A DNA stretch of 64,000 bases from Poindextera sp963706385. Lineage in GTDB: Bacteria; Pseudomonadota; Alphaproteobacteria; Caulobacterales; Caulobacteraceae. Position 1 is the first letter of the stretch. Every line of letters starts with the position of its first letter. The notes below the pieces were generated by a model that saw only the letters and a program-made list of their open reading frames with translations, had not been told where the DNA came from and searched no databases. The DNA lies in contig OY970153.1 of NCBI GenBank assembly GCA_963706385.1, positions 1,612,001 to 1,676,000 of the forward strand. The letters are read 5' to 3'. Below are positions 10,583 through 19,128 of this stretch, piece after piece. Made by a program: the position numbers and the translations under genes.

Positions 10583-11582
10583 TCAGCGCCTCGGGGCCAG
10601 AAGGTTCATCAGGTCGATCTCGTTCTCGGACGAGCGGCGCGCGATCATCGCCCGGTCAGCGGTCGGATCGACGCCGTCGCGGAAGCTGTGGGTCATCGCC
10701 GAGCAGGAGACGCCCCAGCTGGTCGAGCCCAGCACCTCCCAGAACTTGACGTGCTCGAGTTCCACGTCCCCGCCGCCGCCGGCCTTGTAGCCGGCGATCA
10801 TCTCCTCGCGCTGGCCAAATCCGCCCACCGGCTTGTCGATGCCGCCGAAGCGCCAGGGGCCGACGCAGATCCACCCCAAATCCTCGATCGGATCGCCGAT
10901 GTGGGCGATTTCCCAGTCGAGCACGGCCCTGAGGCCGTCGGGCCCGACGATCATGTTGCCGTTGCGGAAGTCGCCGTGGACCAGTTTGGGCGCCGCCGGC
11001 TCGGGCGGCAGATGGGCGCGCAGCCATTCGAAGGCCATGGAGATCACCGGCCGCGGGCGGCCGTCCGCTTTGTAGCGGGCGTAGATCTCCTCGACCCGCC
11101 CGCGCGCGGTGGCGGTGCGCAGCTTGGGCAGGCGGTCGAGCGGGAGGGCGTGGATCATCGCCATCACCTGGCCGCAGCGAAACGCCAGGGTCTTGCGCGC
11201 CTCGGCGAAGCGTTCGTCCCGCACGATCTTGCGGCCCAGGGTCTCGCCCTCGACGAAGCCGACGATGAAGCCCCTGCCCACGCCGTCCTCGGGTCGCAGC
11301 ACATAGCGGACCGGCGGCTCGGGCACGCCGGCTTCGCCCGCCAGGCGGATCAGTTCGGCCTCGCCCTCCAGGCCGACGGCCGAACTCATGCTGGCGATCG
11401 CCGCCCGGCGCGCGGCGCAGGATCAGCGGCGTGGGGCCCTTGGGCCCCACCGCCTCGAACGCCCAGGTCTCCTGGCTCGCGCCGCCAGACAGCCGGCGCA
11501 GGTTGGCGATGCCCTGCGCGCCCTCGATCGCGCGGCGCGCGACCGCGTCCAGCGGCGCCTGCAGCTCCTCGACGCTGGTCAC
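10583..11582 (-). pseudogene. APH-family kinase, LvaA-like, interrupted by a +1 frameshift
   Basis: Two overlapping frames together make one phosphotransferase of about 332 residues. The first frame (GTG 11582 to about 11400) encodes the N-lobe with the glycine-rich loop LSGGASQETW and ends at LILRRAPGG. The second frame (about 11400-10583) encodes the rest, with the catalytic HGDFRNGN (near 10955-10978) and DWEIAHIGDP. The frames differ by one base, so one extra base near 11390-11402 explains the break. It is either a sequencing error or a recent mutation. LvaA-like kinases phosphorylate the 4-hydroxyl of acyl-CoAs. The start lies 3 bases after the crotonase stop. Confidence 0.8.
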
Positions 11583-11585
11583 CGC

Positions 11586-12467
11586 TCACTCCGCCGCTGA
11601 CGCGGGAGCCTCGGCCTCCCACCACGGATAGCTTGGCGGCATGTCGCGCGAGACCCGGCCCGGGAAATTCGGCGCCCGCTTTTCCAGGAAGGCCATGACG
11701 CCTTCCTTCACGTCGGCCCCGGCGCCCAGTTCGGTGATCAAGGGGCCGTCGACCTTCATCACCTCGCGATAGCTCGAGGCGTCGGCGAAGCGCCACAGCA
11801 TCTGGCGGGTCAGGGCGACCGCCACCGGCGAGGTGTTTTCGGCGATCTCCAGCGCCAGCGCGCGCGCGCGGGCCAGCAGCGCCTCGGGCGGCGCCAGTTC
11901 GGACACCAGCCCGCCGGCCAGCGCCTCGTCGGCGCTGAAGATCTTCCCGCTCAGGCACCAGCGCAACGCCTGGCCGAGGCCCACCAGTTGGGTGAGGAAC
12001 CAGCCGCTGCCCGCCTCCGGCACCAGACCACGGCGGGCGAAGACGAAGCCGAACCGTGCGCCCTCGGCGGCGATGCGGATGTCCATCGGCAGGGTCAGCG
12101 TCGAGCCGATGCCGATCGCCGGCCCGTTGATCGCCGCGATCGAGGGCTTGCGGCAATTGAAGATGGCGCTGACGAAGCCGCCGCCCGGCCGCCGCGCGCG
12201 CTGCTCCGAGGAGCCCATCGACGCCGAATTGCCCGCCTTGGTGTCGAAAGCGTCGGCGCCGCTGGAAATGTCGGCCCCGGCGCAGAAGCCGCGGCCGGCG
12301 CCGGTGACGATGACCACCCGCACCGCATCGTCCGCGTCGGCCCGCAGGAAGGCGTCCTCCAGCTCCAGGCCCATGGTCGCGGTGTAGGCGTTCAGCTTGT
12401 CGGGTCGATTGAGCGTGACGGTCAAGATCGGACCGTCGACCTCATACAATATGTCCGTGTAGGCCAT
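11586..12467 (-). CDS. Enoyl-CoA hydratase/isomerase (crotonase) family protein
   Basis: The product is a 293-residue crotonase. The oxyanion loop is GFCAGADISSG and the second oxyanion strand AINGPAIGIGSTL. Neither of the two glutamates of classical hydratases is in its usual place; RRGLVPEAGSG carries the acidic residue typical of crotonase isomerases. The C-terminus ends with FLEKRAPNFPG plus a short tail. ATG 12467 is chosen because GGGAGGG lies just upstream, inside the longer frame that starts at 12491. It is the first gene of the LvaABC-like operon and could handle the enoyl-CoA that LvaC would produce. Confidence 0.9.
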   Translation of the reverse strand: MAYTDILYEVDGPILTVTLNRPDKLNAYTATMGLELEDAFLRADADDAVRVVIVTGAGRGFCAGADISSGADAFDTKAGNSASMGSSEQRARRPGGGFVSAIFNCRKPSIAAINGPAIGIGSTLTLPMDIRIAAEGARFGFVFARRGLVPEAGSGWFLTQLVGLGQALRWCLSGKIFSADEALAGGLVSELAPPEALLARARALALEIAENTSPVAVALTRQMLWRFADASSYREVMKVDGPLITELGAGADVKEGVMAFLEKRAPNFPGRVSRDMPPSYPWWEAEAPASAAE

Positions 12468-12600
12468 GGCGTCTGGCGTCCCTCCCAACATTCAGCCCGC
12501 CAATGCGCGCCAGCCGGCGGTCGGCTGTTGTTGTTTCATGCCCGGGGGCGCGCGCGCAACGCCTCGCATGGAGGGTTCGGCCGCAACGCCGACCAGCAGT

Positions 12601-12614
12601 TATAACGTGTTATA
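12601..12614. promoter_or_regulatory. Operator-like palindrome TATAACNNGTTATA (copy 2)
   Basis: TATAACGTGTTATA has arms identical to the 3773 site and differs only in the two central bases. It sits 134 bp upstream of the crotonase that heads the LvaABC-like operon and 88 bp past the end of the preceding membrane-protein gene, so it can only serve the operon. The shared site suggests both promoters answer to one regulator, plausibly the TetR protein at 2209. Confidence 0.65.
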
Positions 12615-12701
12615 GTGTGCAACCGTGGTCAAGGCCGCATCGAGGCGCGGGCGGCGGCGGGCTCGCGATCGGGCGAGCCCGTCGGTTTTCGGCGAGCGGC
12701 G

Positions 12702-13271
12702 TCAGGCCGACGCGCTCGCCTTGGCCTTCGCGCGGGCGTCGACGTAGAGCTTGGCCAGATAGACCACGGCCGCGAAGAAGAACCCGCCGATGACCACGGC
12801 CTCGCTCAGCTCGAGGAAATTGACGCTCGAGGCCAGCGCCGGCGCGCCCAGCACGGTCACGAACAGCATGGCGCTGGAGTTAAACGCGATCGGCACCCAG
12901 TTCATGATCACCAGGAACAGCGCCACCACGATCGGAACCAGTCCCATGACCAGGCCGTTCGGCATGCCGTAATGGACGGTGAGGTAGTTCGACTGCCAAG
13001 CCAGCGCGAGCCCGACCAGGCCGCCGAGCAGCGAAGCGGGAAGGCCGGAAAACTCCGCCTTCTCGACGGTCGCCCAGTGCCAAAGCAGCAGGAAGCTGGA
13101 GAAGAACACCCCCAAGCTCAAATGGAGGAACTCGAGACCGAGAAAATAAAACACGCCAATGGCGACGACGATAAGGCCCAGCAACATCAGGCCCGAGACG
13201 ATGGGCATCTGCTGGACTTCCGCCTGGTGCACGGCTTGCGCCTGGGCGCTCGCAACCTGACTGTCGCTCAT
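12702..13271 (-). CDS. Integral membrane protein of unknown function
   Basis: This 189-residue protein has five to six hydrophobic segments after a polar 30-residue N-terminus, and ends in an Ala/Lys-rich tail. Small-residue-rich helices (ASLLGGLVGLALAW, VLGAPALASSVNFL) recall DUF1097-like inner-membrane proteins, but I do not recognise it firmly. The frame is open much further upstream. ATG 13271 is chosen for its GGGAGGA six bases away. It is transcribed toward the LvaABC-like operon but is separated from it by the 12601 operator, so it is probably a separate unit. Confidence 0.75.
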   Translation of the reverse strand: MSDSQVASAQAQAVHQAEVQQMPIVSGLMLLGLIVVAIGVFYFLGLEFLHLSLGVFFSSFLLLWHWATVEKAEFSGLPASLLGGLVGLALAWQSNYLTVHYGMPNGLVMGLVPIVVALFLVIMNWVPIAFNSSAMLFVTVLGAPALASSVNFLELSEAVVIGGFFFAAVVYLAKLYVDARAKAKASASA

Positions 13272-13497
13272 AGAGTCCTCCCTGTGCGCAGCTCTTATGG
13301 TGTCGTCGTTGATCTCTGGCCGCCAGCGCAAAGTGACACAGGGTCGGGCGAGGGCACAAGCGTTCCGGCAATGGGTCCGCGGCGCTATGGGTGGCCGGCG
13401 CGCCGCGACCGCCCCACGCGTCATCTCCAGGGAATCGGCGGACTGACACAGAAAAATTACGAGGCGAGGACGGGGGTCTCGCGCTAATGGGTTGCCC

Positions 13498-13806
13498 ATG
13501 CTGTTCCGCGCCCCAGAATCCCATCCCCGTTCTCTGGTCAAAGCGATCAGCTGGCGTTTCGTAGGCAGCCTGGACACCTTCGTGCTCAGCCTGATCGTCA
13601 CCCACAACTTCGTCTTCGCCGGCTCGATCGCCTCGGCCGAGACGGTGACCAAGATTTTCCTCTACTATTTCCACGAACGGCTCTGGACGATCGTGCCTTG
13701 GGGCCGCACCCGCGTCGCGCCGGTGGTGATCGAGACCCCGCATCCGGAATCCGCGCCGGCGCTCACCCCCGTGCAAGTTTCGAATAACGCCGCGATCCCG
13801 CTCTAG
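13498..13806 (+). CDS. DUF2061 small membrane protein
   Basis: The protein has about 102 residues. It carries the DUF2061 pattern: RSLVKAISWRFVGSLDTF, one membrane segment (LSLIVTHNFVFAGSIAS), then KIFLYYFHERLWTIVPWG. The function of the family is unknown; some members occur with sulfate-activation genes. The start could be TTG 13492 or ATG 13498. The tail after WG is Pro/Ala-rich and poorly conserved in character. The gene converges on the FGE-like gene, with stops overlapping by four bases (13803-13806). Confidence 0.82.
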   Translation: MLFRAPESHPRSLVKAISWRFVGSLDTFVLSLIVTHNFVFAGSIASAETVTKIFLYYFHERLWTIVPWGRTRVAPVVIETPHPESAPALTPVQVSNNAAIPL

Positions 13807-14873
13807 CCCCCGCGATAGACCGTGCGGAAGCCGATGTGCGAGGCGCCCGCATCCGGCGGGCCGGCCTCGCGCGCGGCGGGGCGGTAGCGCCAGCAGAAAT
13901 TGTCCGAACAGAGGAACGAGCCGCCCTTGATCACATGCTTGGGCCGGCCCGGATCGTTGGGATCATAGGCGGCGGTCATCGGCGGGCCGCCGGGCTCCGC
14001 CCCGCCCGCGTCATCCAGACCCGGCCGGTACCAGTCCCGCGTCCACTGCCAGACGTTGCCGGCCATGTCGTACAGGCCAAAGCCGTTGGCCGCGAAACAG
14101 CCCACCGGCGAGGGGCTGGCCTTGTAGCCGTCGGCGCCGGTGTTGAGCACCGGAAAGACGCCCTGCCAGACGTTGGCGCGCGGCCTCTTGCTGGTCGCCG
14201 GATCATCGCCGGCGCCCCAGACGAAGCGTTCGCCATCCAGCCCGCCCCGGGCGGCGTATTCCCACTCCGCTTCGGTCGGCAGGTCGCGGCCGAGCCACCG
14301 GGCGTAGGCCAATGCGTCGGAATAGCCGACCTGCACCACCGGCAGGCTGTCCTCGCCGGCGATGTCCGTCCCCGGCCCGCCGGGATGGCGCCAGTCCGCG
14401 CCGGGGACGATCCGCCACCATTGGCTGGGATCGCGCAGATCGACCCCTGGCCGCGCGCCGACGAAAACCAGCGACGACGGCCGGCGCTGTCGCGCGGTCA
14501 GGCCGGGATAGAGCGCCGGATCGAGCGGCCGTTCGGCCTCGGTGACATAGCCGGTCGCCGCCACGAAGCGGGCGAAGGCGGCGTTGGTCACGTCGGTCCG
14601 GTCGATCCAGAAGGCCTTGAGGCGCACGCGCCGCGCCGGACCCTCCTCGGGCCTCGCGGGCTGAGCGCCCATGCTGAACACCCCGCCGGGAAGGCGGACC
14701 ATGCCGGCGGTCGGGCGGTTCGGGTCCGGCGCGGCCGCCGGCGGCAGGCAGGGGGCCAGCGCGACCGATCGCCCGGGCGGGCGCGGCATAGGCTGACGAC
14801 AGTCGTCCAGCGTCAAGGCGGCGGCGCACAGCAGCACAGCGGCGACAGCGGCTTGGCGAGATGGCGAGCCCAC
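13803..14873 (-). CDS. Formylglycine-generating enzyme (SUMF1) family protein, exported
   Basis: This SUMF1/FGE-fold protein of about 356 residues begins with a hydrophobic N-terminal segment (AAVAAVLLCAAALTL) that looks like a signal. The mature domain runs from GMVRLPGGVFSMGA to the C-terminal FRTVYRGG. The two copper-binding cysteines of true FGEs are present as G-G-S-F-L-C-S-D-N-F-C (Cys322 and Cys327), so the protein may convert a sulfatase cysteine to formylglycine. No sulfatase gene is in the window. GTG 14873 is a best guess; the open frame runs on into the upstream AidB gene. Confidence 0.82.
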   Translation of the reverse strand: MGSPSRQAAVAAVLLCAAALTLDDCRQPMPRPPGRSVALAPCLPPAAAPDPNRPTAGMVRLPGGVFSMGAQPARPEEGPARRVRLKAFWIDRTDVTNAAFARFVAATGYVTEAERPLDPALYPGLTARQRRPSSLVFVGARPGVDLRDPSQWWRIVPGADWRHPGGPGTDIAGEDSLPVVQVGYSDALAYARWLGRDLPTEAEWEYAARGGLDGERFVWGAGDDPATSKRPRANVWQGVFPVLNTGADGYKASPSPVGCFAANGFGLYDMAGNVWQWTRDWYRPGLDDAGGAEPGGPPMTAAYDPNDPGRPKHVIKGGSFLCSDNFCWRYRPAAREAGPPDAGASHIGFRTVYRGG

Positions 14874-14932
14874 TGCCCCGCCTTGGCGCGCCAGGCAGGC
14901 CGCGCACGATCGGCGTCTATTGATCCAGCATC

Positions 14933-16576
14933 TCACGCGGCCAGGGTGAGGCGCGCGATGATCGCGTCCTCGTCGATCGCGGCCTGGCTGGCGCCGAACG
15001 TCAGGCTCGGCGCATGGAGCCGCCGCGCCGCATAGCCGTCGGCCACGGCCGAAGGGCCATGCCTCGCCAGGGTCGCCGCCGCGAAGGCCAGCGCCAGCCG
15101 TTCGATCGCGTGGCGCGCCGAGGCGTCGGGGATGGGCTGCGAAAGCAGCCACTCGGCCTCATCCGCGACGGCGCCGAGCGATGGCTCGCCGCCGGCCGCC
15201 TCGCGCAGCTCCCGCATCAGCGCCTCGCGCGCCTCGGGCTCGCGGCGCAGCGCGCGCAACAGATCGAGGGCGATGACATTGCCGCTGCCTTCCCAGATCG
15301 CATTGAGCGGCGACTGGCGAAACAGCCGCGCCATCGGCGTCTCCTCGACAAAGCCGGCGCCGCCGAGACATTCCATCGCCTCGGCGATCACCGTGGGCGC
15401 GCGCTTGGTGACGAGGTATTTGGCGATCGGCATGCCGATGCGCGCCAGAGCGGCCTCGTGGGGGTCGTCCGCCCGGTCCAGCGCCCCCGCCAACCGAAAC
15501 GCCAGGGCGACGGCGGCTTCCACATCGAGCGCCAGATCGGCCAGCACCGCGCGCATCAGCGGTTGGTCGATCAGCCGGCGCTGGAAAGCCGAGCGCCCCT
15601 CGAGGTGCCAGGCGGCCAGGGCGGTCGCCTGGCGCATCTGGGTGGCCGAGCCGATGACGCAGTCGAGCCGGGTGAGCTGGACCATTTCGATGATCGTGCG
15701 CACGCCGCGACCTTCATCGCCGACGCGCGTCGCGCTCGCGCCCCTATACTCGATCTCGGAGGAGGCGTTCGAGCGGTCGCCCAGTTTGTCCTTCAGTCGC
15801 TGGATCTCGATCTCGTTGCGCTCCCCGTCCGCGCGCCAGCGCGGAACCAGAAAGCAAGTCAGGCCGTCTTGCGCATAGGCGAGCGTTAGGAAGGCGTCGG
15901 ACATCGGCGCGGAGCAGAACCATTTGTGTCCGGTCAGCCGATAGGAGCCGTCCGCCTGCCGCTCCGCCCGCGTCGAGTTCGCCCGCACGTCCGAGCCGCC
16001 CTGCTTCTCCGTCATCGCCATGCCCATCGTCGCCGCGCGCTTCTCGCTCGCCGGGATAAACCGCGGGTCATAGGCTTCGGTGGTGACGCGCGGCGCCCAC
16101 TCGGCGGCGACGGCCGGCTCGATGCGCAGCGCCGGGACCGCCGCATAGGTCATCGACATCGGGCAGCACACCCCATAGTCGGCCTGGCCCATCAGGAAGA
16201 GCAGGGCCGCATGCAGGGCGTGGCCGGCTTCGGGGACGTTCCAGGCGGCGGCGGACACCCCCGCCTCCAGTCCGAGCGCCATCAGCTGATGGTAGGCCGG
16301 GTGGAACTCCACCTCGTCGATCCGTTGGCCGAAGCGGTCGCAAGGCAGGAAGCTCGGGATCGTCCGATTGGCCTGGGCGCACCAGGCCTGGGTTTCGGCC
16401 GAGCCGACGCGCGCCCCGAACCGGGTCAGACGATCCGCATGGGTCTGCGCTCCCGACCAGCGGCAGGCCGACAGCAGAATCTCGTCGCTGGCGAACAGGT
16501 TCACATCCTCCAGCGGCCGGGACTGGTTCGTCACCTCGTGGGTGGCGAGCCGGGTGCGGGGATTGCGATAGGCCAT
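14933..16576 (-). CDS. aidB: AidB-like acyl-CoA dehydrogenase family protein
   Basis: This 547-residue protein is close in length and layout to E. coli AidB. The N-terminus ATHEVTNQSRPLEDVNLFAS matches the AidB-specific HTVFNQPIPLNNSNLY-type start. The FAD region MTEKQGGSDVRANSTRAE and the C-terminal IWEGSGNVIALDLLRAL are both clear. AidB proteins bind FAD and DNA and are linked to alkylation stress, with weak isovaleryl-CoA dehydrogenase activity. ATG 16576 has GAGGAGAT upstream, better than the longer frame from 16621. It is the gene upstream of the FGE-like gene on the same strand. Confidence 0.85.
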   Translation of the reverse strand: MAYRNPRTRLATHEVTNQSRPLEDVNLFASDEILLSACRWSGAQTHADRLTRFGARVGSAETQAWCAQANRTIPSFLPCDRFGQRIDEVEFHPAYHQLMALGLEAGVSAAAWNVPEAGHALHAALLFLMGQADYGVCCPMSMTYAAVPALRIEPAVAAEWAPRVTTEAYDPRFIPASEKRAATMGMAMTEKQGGSDVRANSTRAERQADGSYRLTGHKWFCSAPMSDAFLTLAYAQDGLTCFLVPRWRADGERNEIEIQRLKDKLGDRSNASSEIEYRGASATRVGDEGRGVRTIIEMVQLTRLDCVIGSATQMRQATALAAWHLEGRSAFQRRLIDQPLMRAVLADLALDVEAAVALAFRLAGALDRADDPHEAALARIGMPIAKYLVTKRAPTVIAEAMECLGGAGFVEETPMARLFRQSPLNAIWEGSGNVIALDLLRALRREPEAREALMRELREAAGGEPSLGAVADEAEWLLSQPIPDASARHAIERLALAFAAATLARHGPSAVADGYAARRLHAPSLTFGASQAAIDEDAIIARLTLAA

Positions 16577-16781
16577 GTTGCGAACATCTCCTCGGGGGAG
16601 GGCCAGCCGGCGGTGAGCCATCGATGACGGCGATCGACACGCTGAAGATTAGCCCGCGCATCGGCTGGCGCCTCGGGGCATAAGATCGCCGATGCGCGCG
16701 AAACGCAGGTTCCGTCCCCGACCTGGACGATCAACGAACCGAGCAAACCGCCGCGCCGAGAGTGGCCAGCCGAGGCGCGAA

Positions 16782-17222
16782 CTACGCCTTCTTCGCGCGG
16801 CCCCGCCCGGCCGGCTTGGCCGCTTGCCGACCGCCCTGGCCGAGACCCATCTGCTTGGCGAGCAACGAGCGGGCGGCGGCATAGGCGGGGGCGACCATCG
16901 GATAGTCCTTGGGCAGGCCCCACTTGGCGCGATAATCCTCGGGCGAGAGATTGTATTTGGTCCGCAGGTGGCGCTTGAGCGACTTGAACTTACGGCCATC
17001 CTCCAGGCAGATCAGATAGTCGTCGCCGATCGATTTGCGGATCGAAACGGCCGGCGTCCGCGTCGGCTCCGCCACCGCCGGGGTTTCAATATTGGCCAGG
17101 GCCCGGTGGATGCTGCTGATCAGGGCGGGCAGATCGCCAGCCGCCACGGTGTTGTTCTCGACATAGGCCGAGGCGATATCCGCGGTCAGCTCGATCAGCT
17201 CAGATTTCGGCTTGTCGTCCAC
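16782..17222 (-). CDS. MucR/Ros family zinc-finger transcriptional regulator
   Basis: The product has 146 residues. The central C-L-E-D-G-R-K-F-K-S-L-K-R-H-L (72-86) followed by LSPEDYRAKWGLPKDYPMVA is the MucR/Ros signature. The second zinc-ligand cysteine of the C2H2 finger is Asp75, a substitution seen in the CLEDG subgroup. The C-terminus is a basic Lys/Arg/Gly tail. In Caulobacter and relatives these proteins bind AT-rich promoter DNA and control cell-cycle, surface and virulence-type genes. It is monocistronic, with about 290 bp of upstream space. Confidence 0.92.
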   Translation of the reverse strand: MDDKPKSELIELTADIASAYVENNTVAAGDLPALISSIHRALANIETPAVAEPTRTPAVSIRKSIGDDYLICLEDGRKFKSLKRHLRTKYNLSPEDYRAKWGLPKDYPMVAPAYAAARSLLAKQMGLGQGGRQAAKPAGRGRAKKA

Positions 17223-17513
17223 AGCGATGGTTCCTTTTAAGAATCGGGCGATAATTTTTCAAGATTACGGGAAAACTCACGTCCGATCCATCCTCAATTT
17301 CTGACCGTTTTCTTGCCGGTCGAAGCGAGGATTGAGGCTCGCCGATGGAAGCACTCGGTGATCTATGCGGTCGGTCGTTCCCGCCACCGGACACACCGCG
17401 CGAATGGCGCGCGGCCCGGGTCAACCGCCCGTGGTCTTGGCGATGTCCTTGGGCGAGCCCATCGCCACCGGCGAGCCATCTCGGCGTCTCCCGGGCTTGT
17501 GTCGCGGATCGGC
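17223..17513. other. Intergenic region upstream of mucR
   Basis: These 291 bases lie between the MucR start and the stop of the SDR gene. The first 60 bases are unusually AT-rich for the window, with runs such as TTTTAAG and ATAATTTTTC, consistent with the mucR promoter and possible MucR autoregulation. I see no gene, RNA hairpin or clear terminator in the remainder. Confidence 0.4.
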
Positions 17514-18254
17514 TCACATCCCGCCGTCGACGCGCACGATCGCGCCGGTGGTGAACGATGAGGCGGGGCTGGCCAGGAACAGGGCGGCGGTGACGATCTC
17601 CTCCGGGCGGCCGGGGCGGCCCAGGGCGTTGTCGGACCTCTCGCGCGCCTCCGGCGTCCAGGCGTTGGCGATGTCGGTGAGGAACGGCCCGGCCGAGATG
17701 GTGTTGACCCGCACCTTGGGTCCGTATTCGCGGGCGAAGGAGACGGTCATGGCGTTCAGCGCCGCCTTGGCGCCGCTGTAGGGCACCACCTGCGGCAGAG
17801 GAACCAGCGCGCCGGAGGAGGAGACGTTGATAATCACCCCGCCGTCGCCGTCCATCATCCGCTTGGCGACCTGGGCGCCCAGATAGAACGGTCCCTTGAA
17901 GTTGAGGTTCACGATGCTGTCGAACAGCGCCTCGGGCATCTCGTGCGAGGCCACCCGCGGCGACATGCCGGCGTTGTTGACCAGGATGTCGATCCGCCCG
18001 AACGCGGCGTAGGCGGCGTCGATCAGGCCGTCGATCTCCGACCACTTGCCGACGTGGGCGGAATGGGCCAGGGCGCGGCGGCCCATGGCGCGGACCTCTT
18101 GCGCGGCCTCCTCGCAGTTTTCCAGCTTGCGGCTGGCGATGATCACGTCGGCGCCGTTCTGGGCGAAGGCGCGGACCATCTGCAGGCCAAGGCCGCGGCT
18201 GCCGCCGGTGACCAACGCCACCTTGCCGGTGAGGTCGAACAGATTGGCGCTCAT
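17514..18254 (-). CDS. SDR family NAD(P)-dependent oxidoreductase
   Basis: This classical short-chain dehydrogenase has 246 residues. It shows the cofactor motif TGGSRGLG (16-23), the NNAG motif (93-96), the catalytic serine in NVSSSG (144-148), Tyr159 and Lys163. A sugar/lipid alcohol-ketone oxidoreduction is likely, with the substrate unknown. It is the last gene of the Rieske-SDR-LLM-TetR-SDR run, 82 bases after the previous SDR. Confidence 0.92.
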   Translation of the reverse strand: MSANLFDLTGKVALVTGGSRGLGLQMVRAFAQNGADVIIASRKLENCEEAAQEVRAMGRRALAHSAHVGKWSEIDGLIDAAYAAFGRIDILVNNAGMSPRVASHEMPEALFDSIVNLNFKGPFYLGAQVAKRMMDGDGGVIINVSSSGALVPLPQVVPYSGAKAALNAMTVSFAREYGPKVRVNTISAGPFLTDIANAWTPEARERSDNALGRPGRPEEIVTAALFLASPASSFTTGAIVRVDGGM

Positions 18255-18336
18255 CGCGCGGTCTCCTTCCCGTGGGCGCCGATTATCGAGGCTTGGCGCG
18301 GCGAGGCGCCCTTATTTGGCCGGCTTGACCGATCCC

Positions 18337-19128
18337 TTACAACGCAAAGCCGCCGTCCACCATCAGCGTTTGGCCGGTGATGTAGCCGGCGCGGTCCGAG
18401 GCCAGGAAGGCGACGGCGTGGGCGATGTCCTCGGCCGCGCCCAGCCGGCGCAGCGCCAGGAGCGCCTTGGTGGTCTCCAGGAACCGCTCGGTGAAATCGC
18501 CCTTCGCGACCAACTGGTCGTACATGCCGTCGGTGATCACCCCCGAGCCGACGCAGTTGGCGCGCACCCCGTAGCGGCCCTCCTCGGCCGCCACGCCGCG
18601 GACCACCGCCTCGATCGCCGCCTTGGGCGCGGCCGAGAGGATGTCCTTGACCGCATAGCGGCGGATGGCCGGGGTGGCGATCGCGACCAGGACGCCGCGC
18701 GCCCGGCGCAGATGCGGCAGCGCCGCGCTGATCAGGTGGTAGCAGCCGAACACGTCGGCCCCGACCTTCTCGCGGAACAGCTTCGGCTCCAGTTGGCTGA
18801 TGAAGCGCATGTCAAGGTAGGGACCGGCGGCGTAGATCGCGGTGTGCGCGCCGCCGAAGGTCTTCGCCGCACCGTCGACCCAGGCGCTGACCGTATCCTC
18901 GTCGTTGAGGTCGAGCTGGACGATCTCGGCCTTGCGGCCCACCGCCCGCACCGCCTCGGCCGTCGCCTCGGCGCCCTCGCGGTTGCGGTTGTAGGTCAGC
19001 GACACATCAGCGCCCGCGAGCGCCAGGTCGCGGCAGATCGCCTGGCCGATGCCGCCCGATCCGCCGGCGACCACGGCCACGCCCGAGGCGTAGCGCGCCG
19101 CGCCGTCGCCAGACACGCCGGTCGTCAT
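18337..19128 (-). CDS. SDR family protein lacking the canonical catalytic Ser-Tyr pair
   Basis: The protein is a 263-residue SDR fold with cofactor loop AGGSGGIGQ (21-29), helix and sheet pattern, and the C-terminal ITGQTLMVDGGFAL. The usual S-Y-x3-K active site is changed: the lysine is Lys169, but the tyrosine position is Ser165 and the serine position about Thr152. Tyr158 is nearby but not in Y-x3-K register. It may be a divergent enzyme or a non-catalytic partner. Its ATG overlaps the TetR stop (ATGA), so translation is coupled to the regulator. Confidence 0.88.
   Translation of the reverse strand: MTTGVSGDGAARYASGVAVVAGGSGGIGQAICRDLALAGADVSLTYNRNREGAEATAEAVRAVGRKAEIVQLDLNDEDTVSAWVDGAAKTFGGAHTAIYAAGPYLDMRFISQLEPKLFREKVGADVFGCYHLISAALPHLRRARGVLVAIATPAIRRYAVKDILSAAPKAAIEAVVRGVAAEEGRYGVRANCVGSGVITDGMYDQLVAKGDFTERFLETTKALLALRRLGAAEDIAHAVAFLASDRAGYITGQTLMVDGGFAL

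Noticed and set aside
12702..13652. Longer membrane-protein frame starting at 13652
   Set aside because: The first 127 codons overlap the divergent DUF2061 gene and are low-complexity; a good ribosome site precedes ATG 13271.
16990..17010. Loss of a zinc-finger cysteine in MucR as a degenerate regulator
   Set aside because: The CLEDG variant is a recurrent form of MucR proteins, so it is not a sign of decay.
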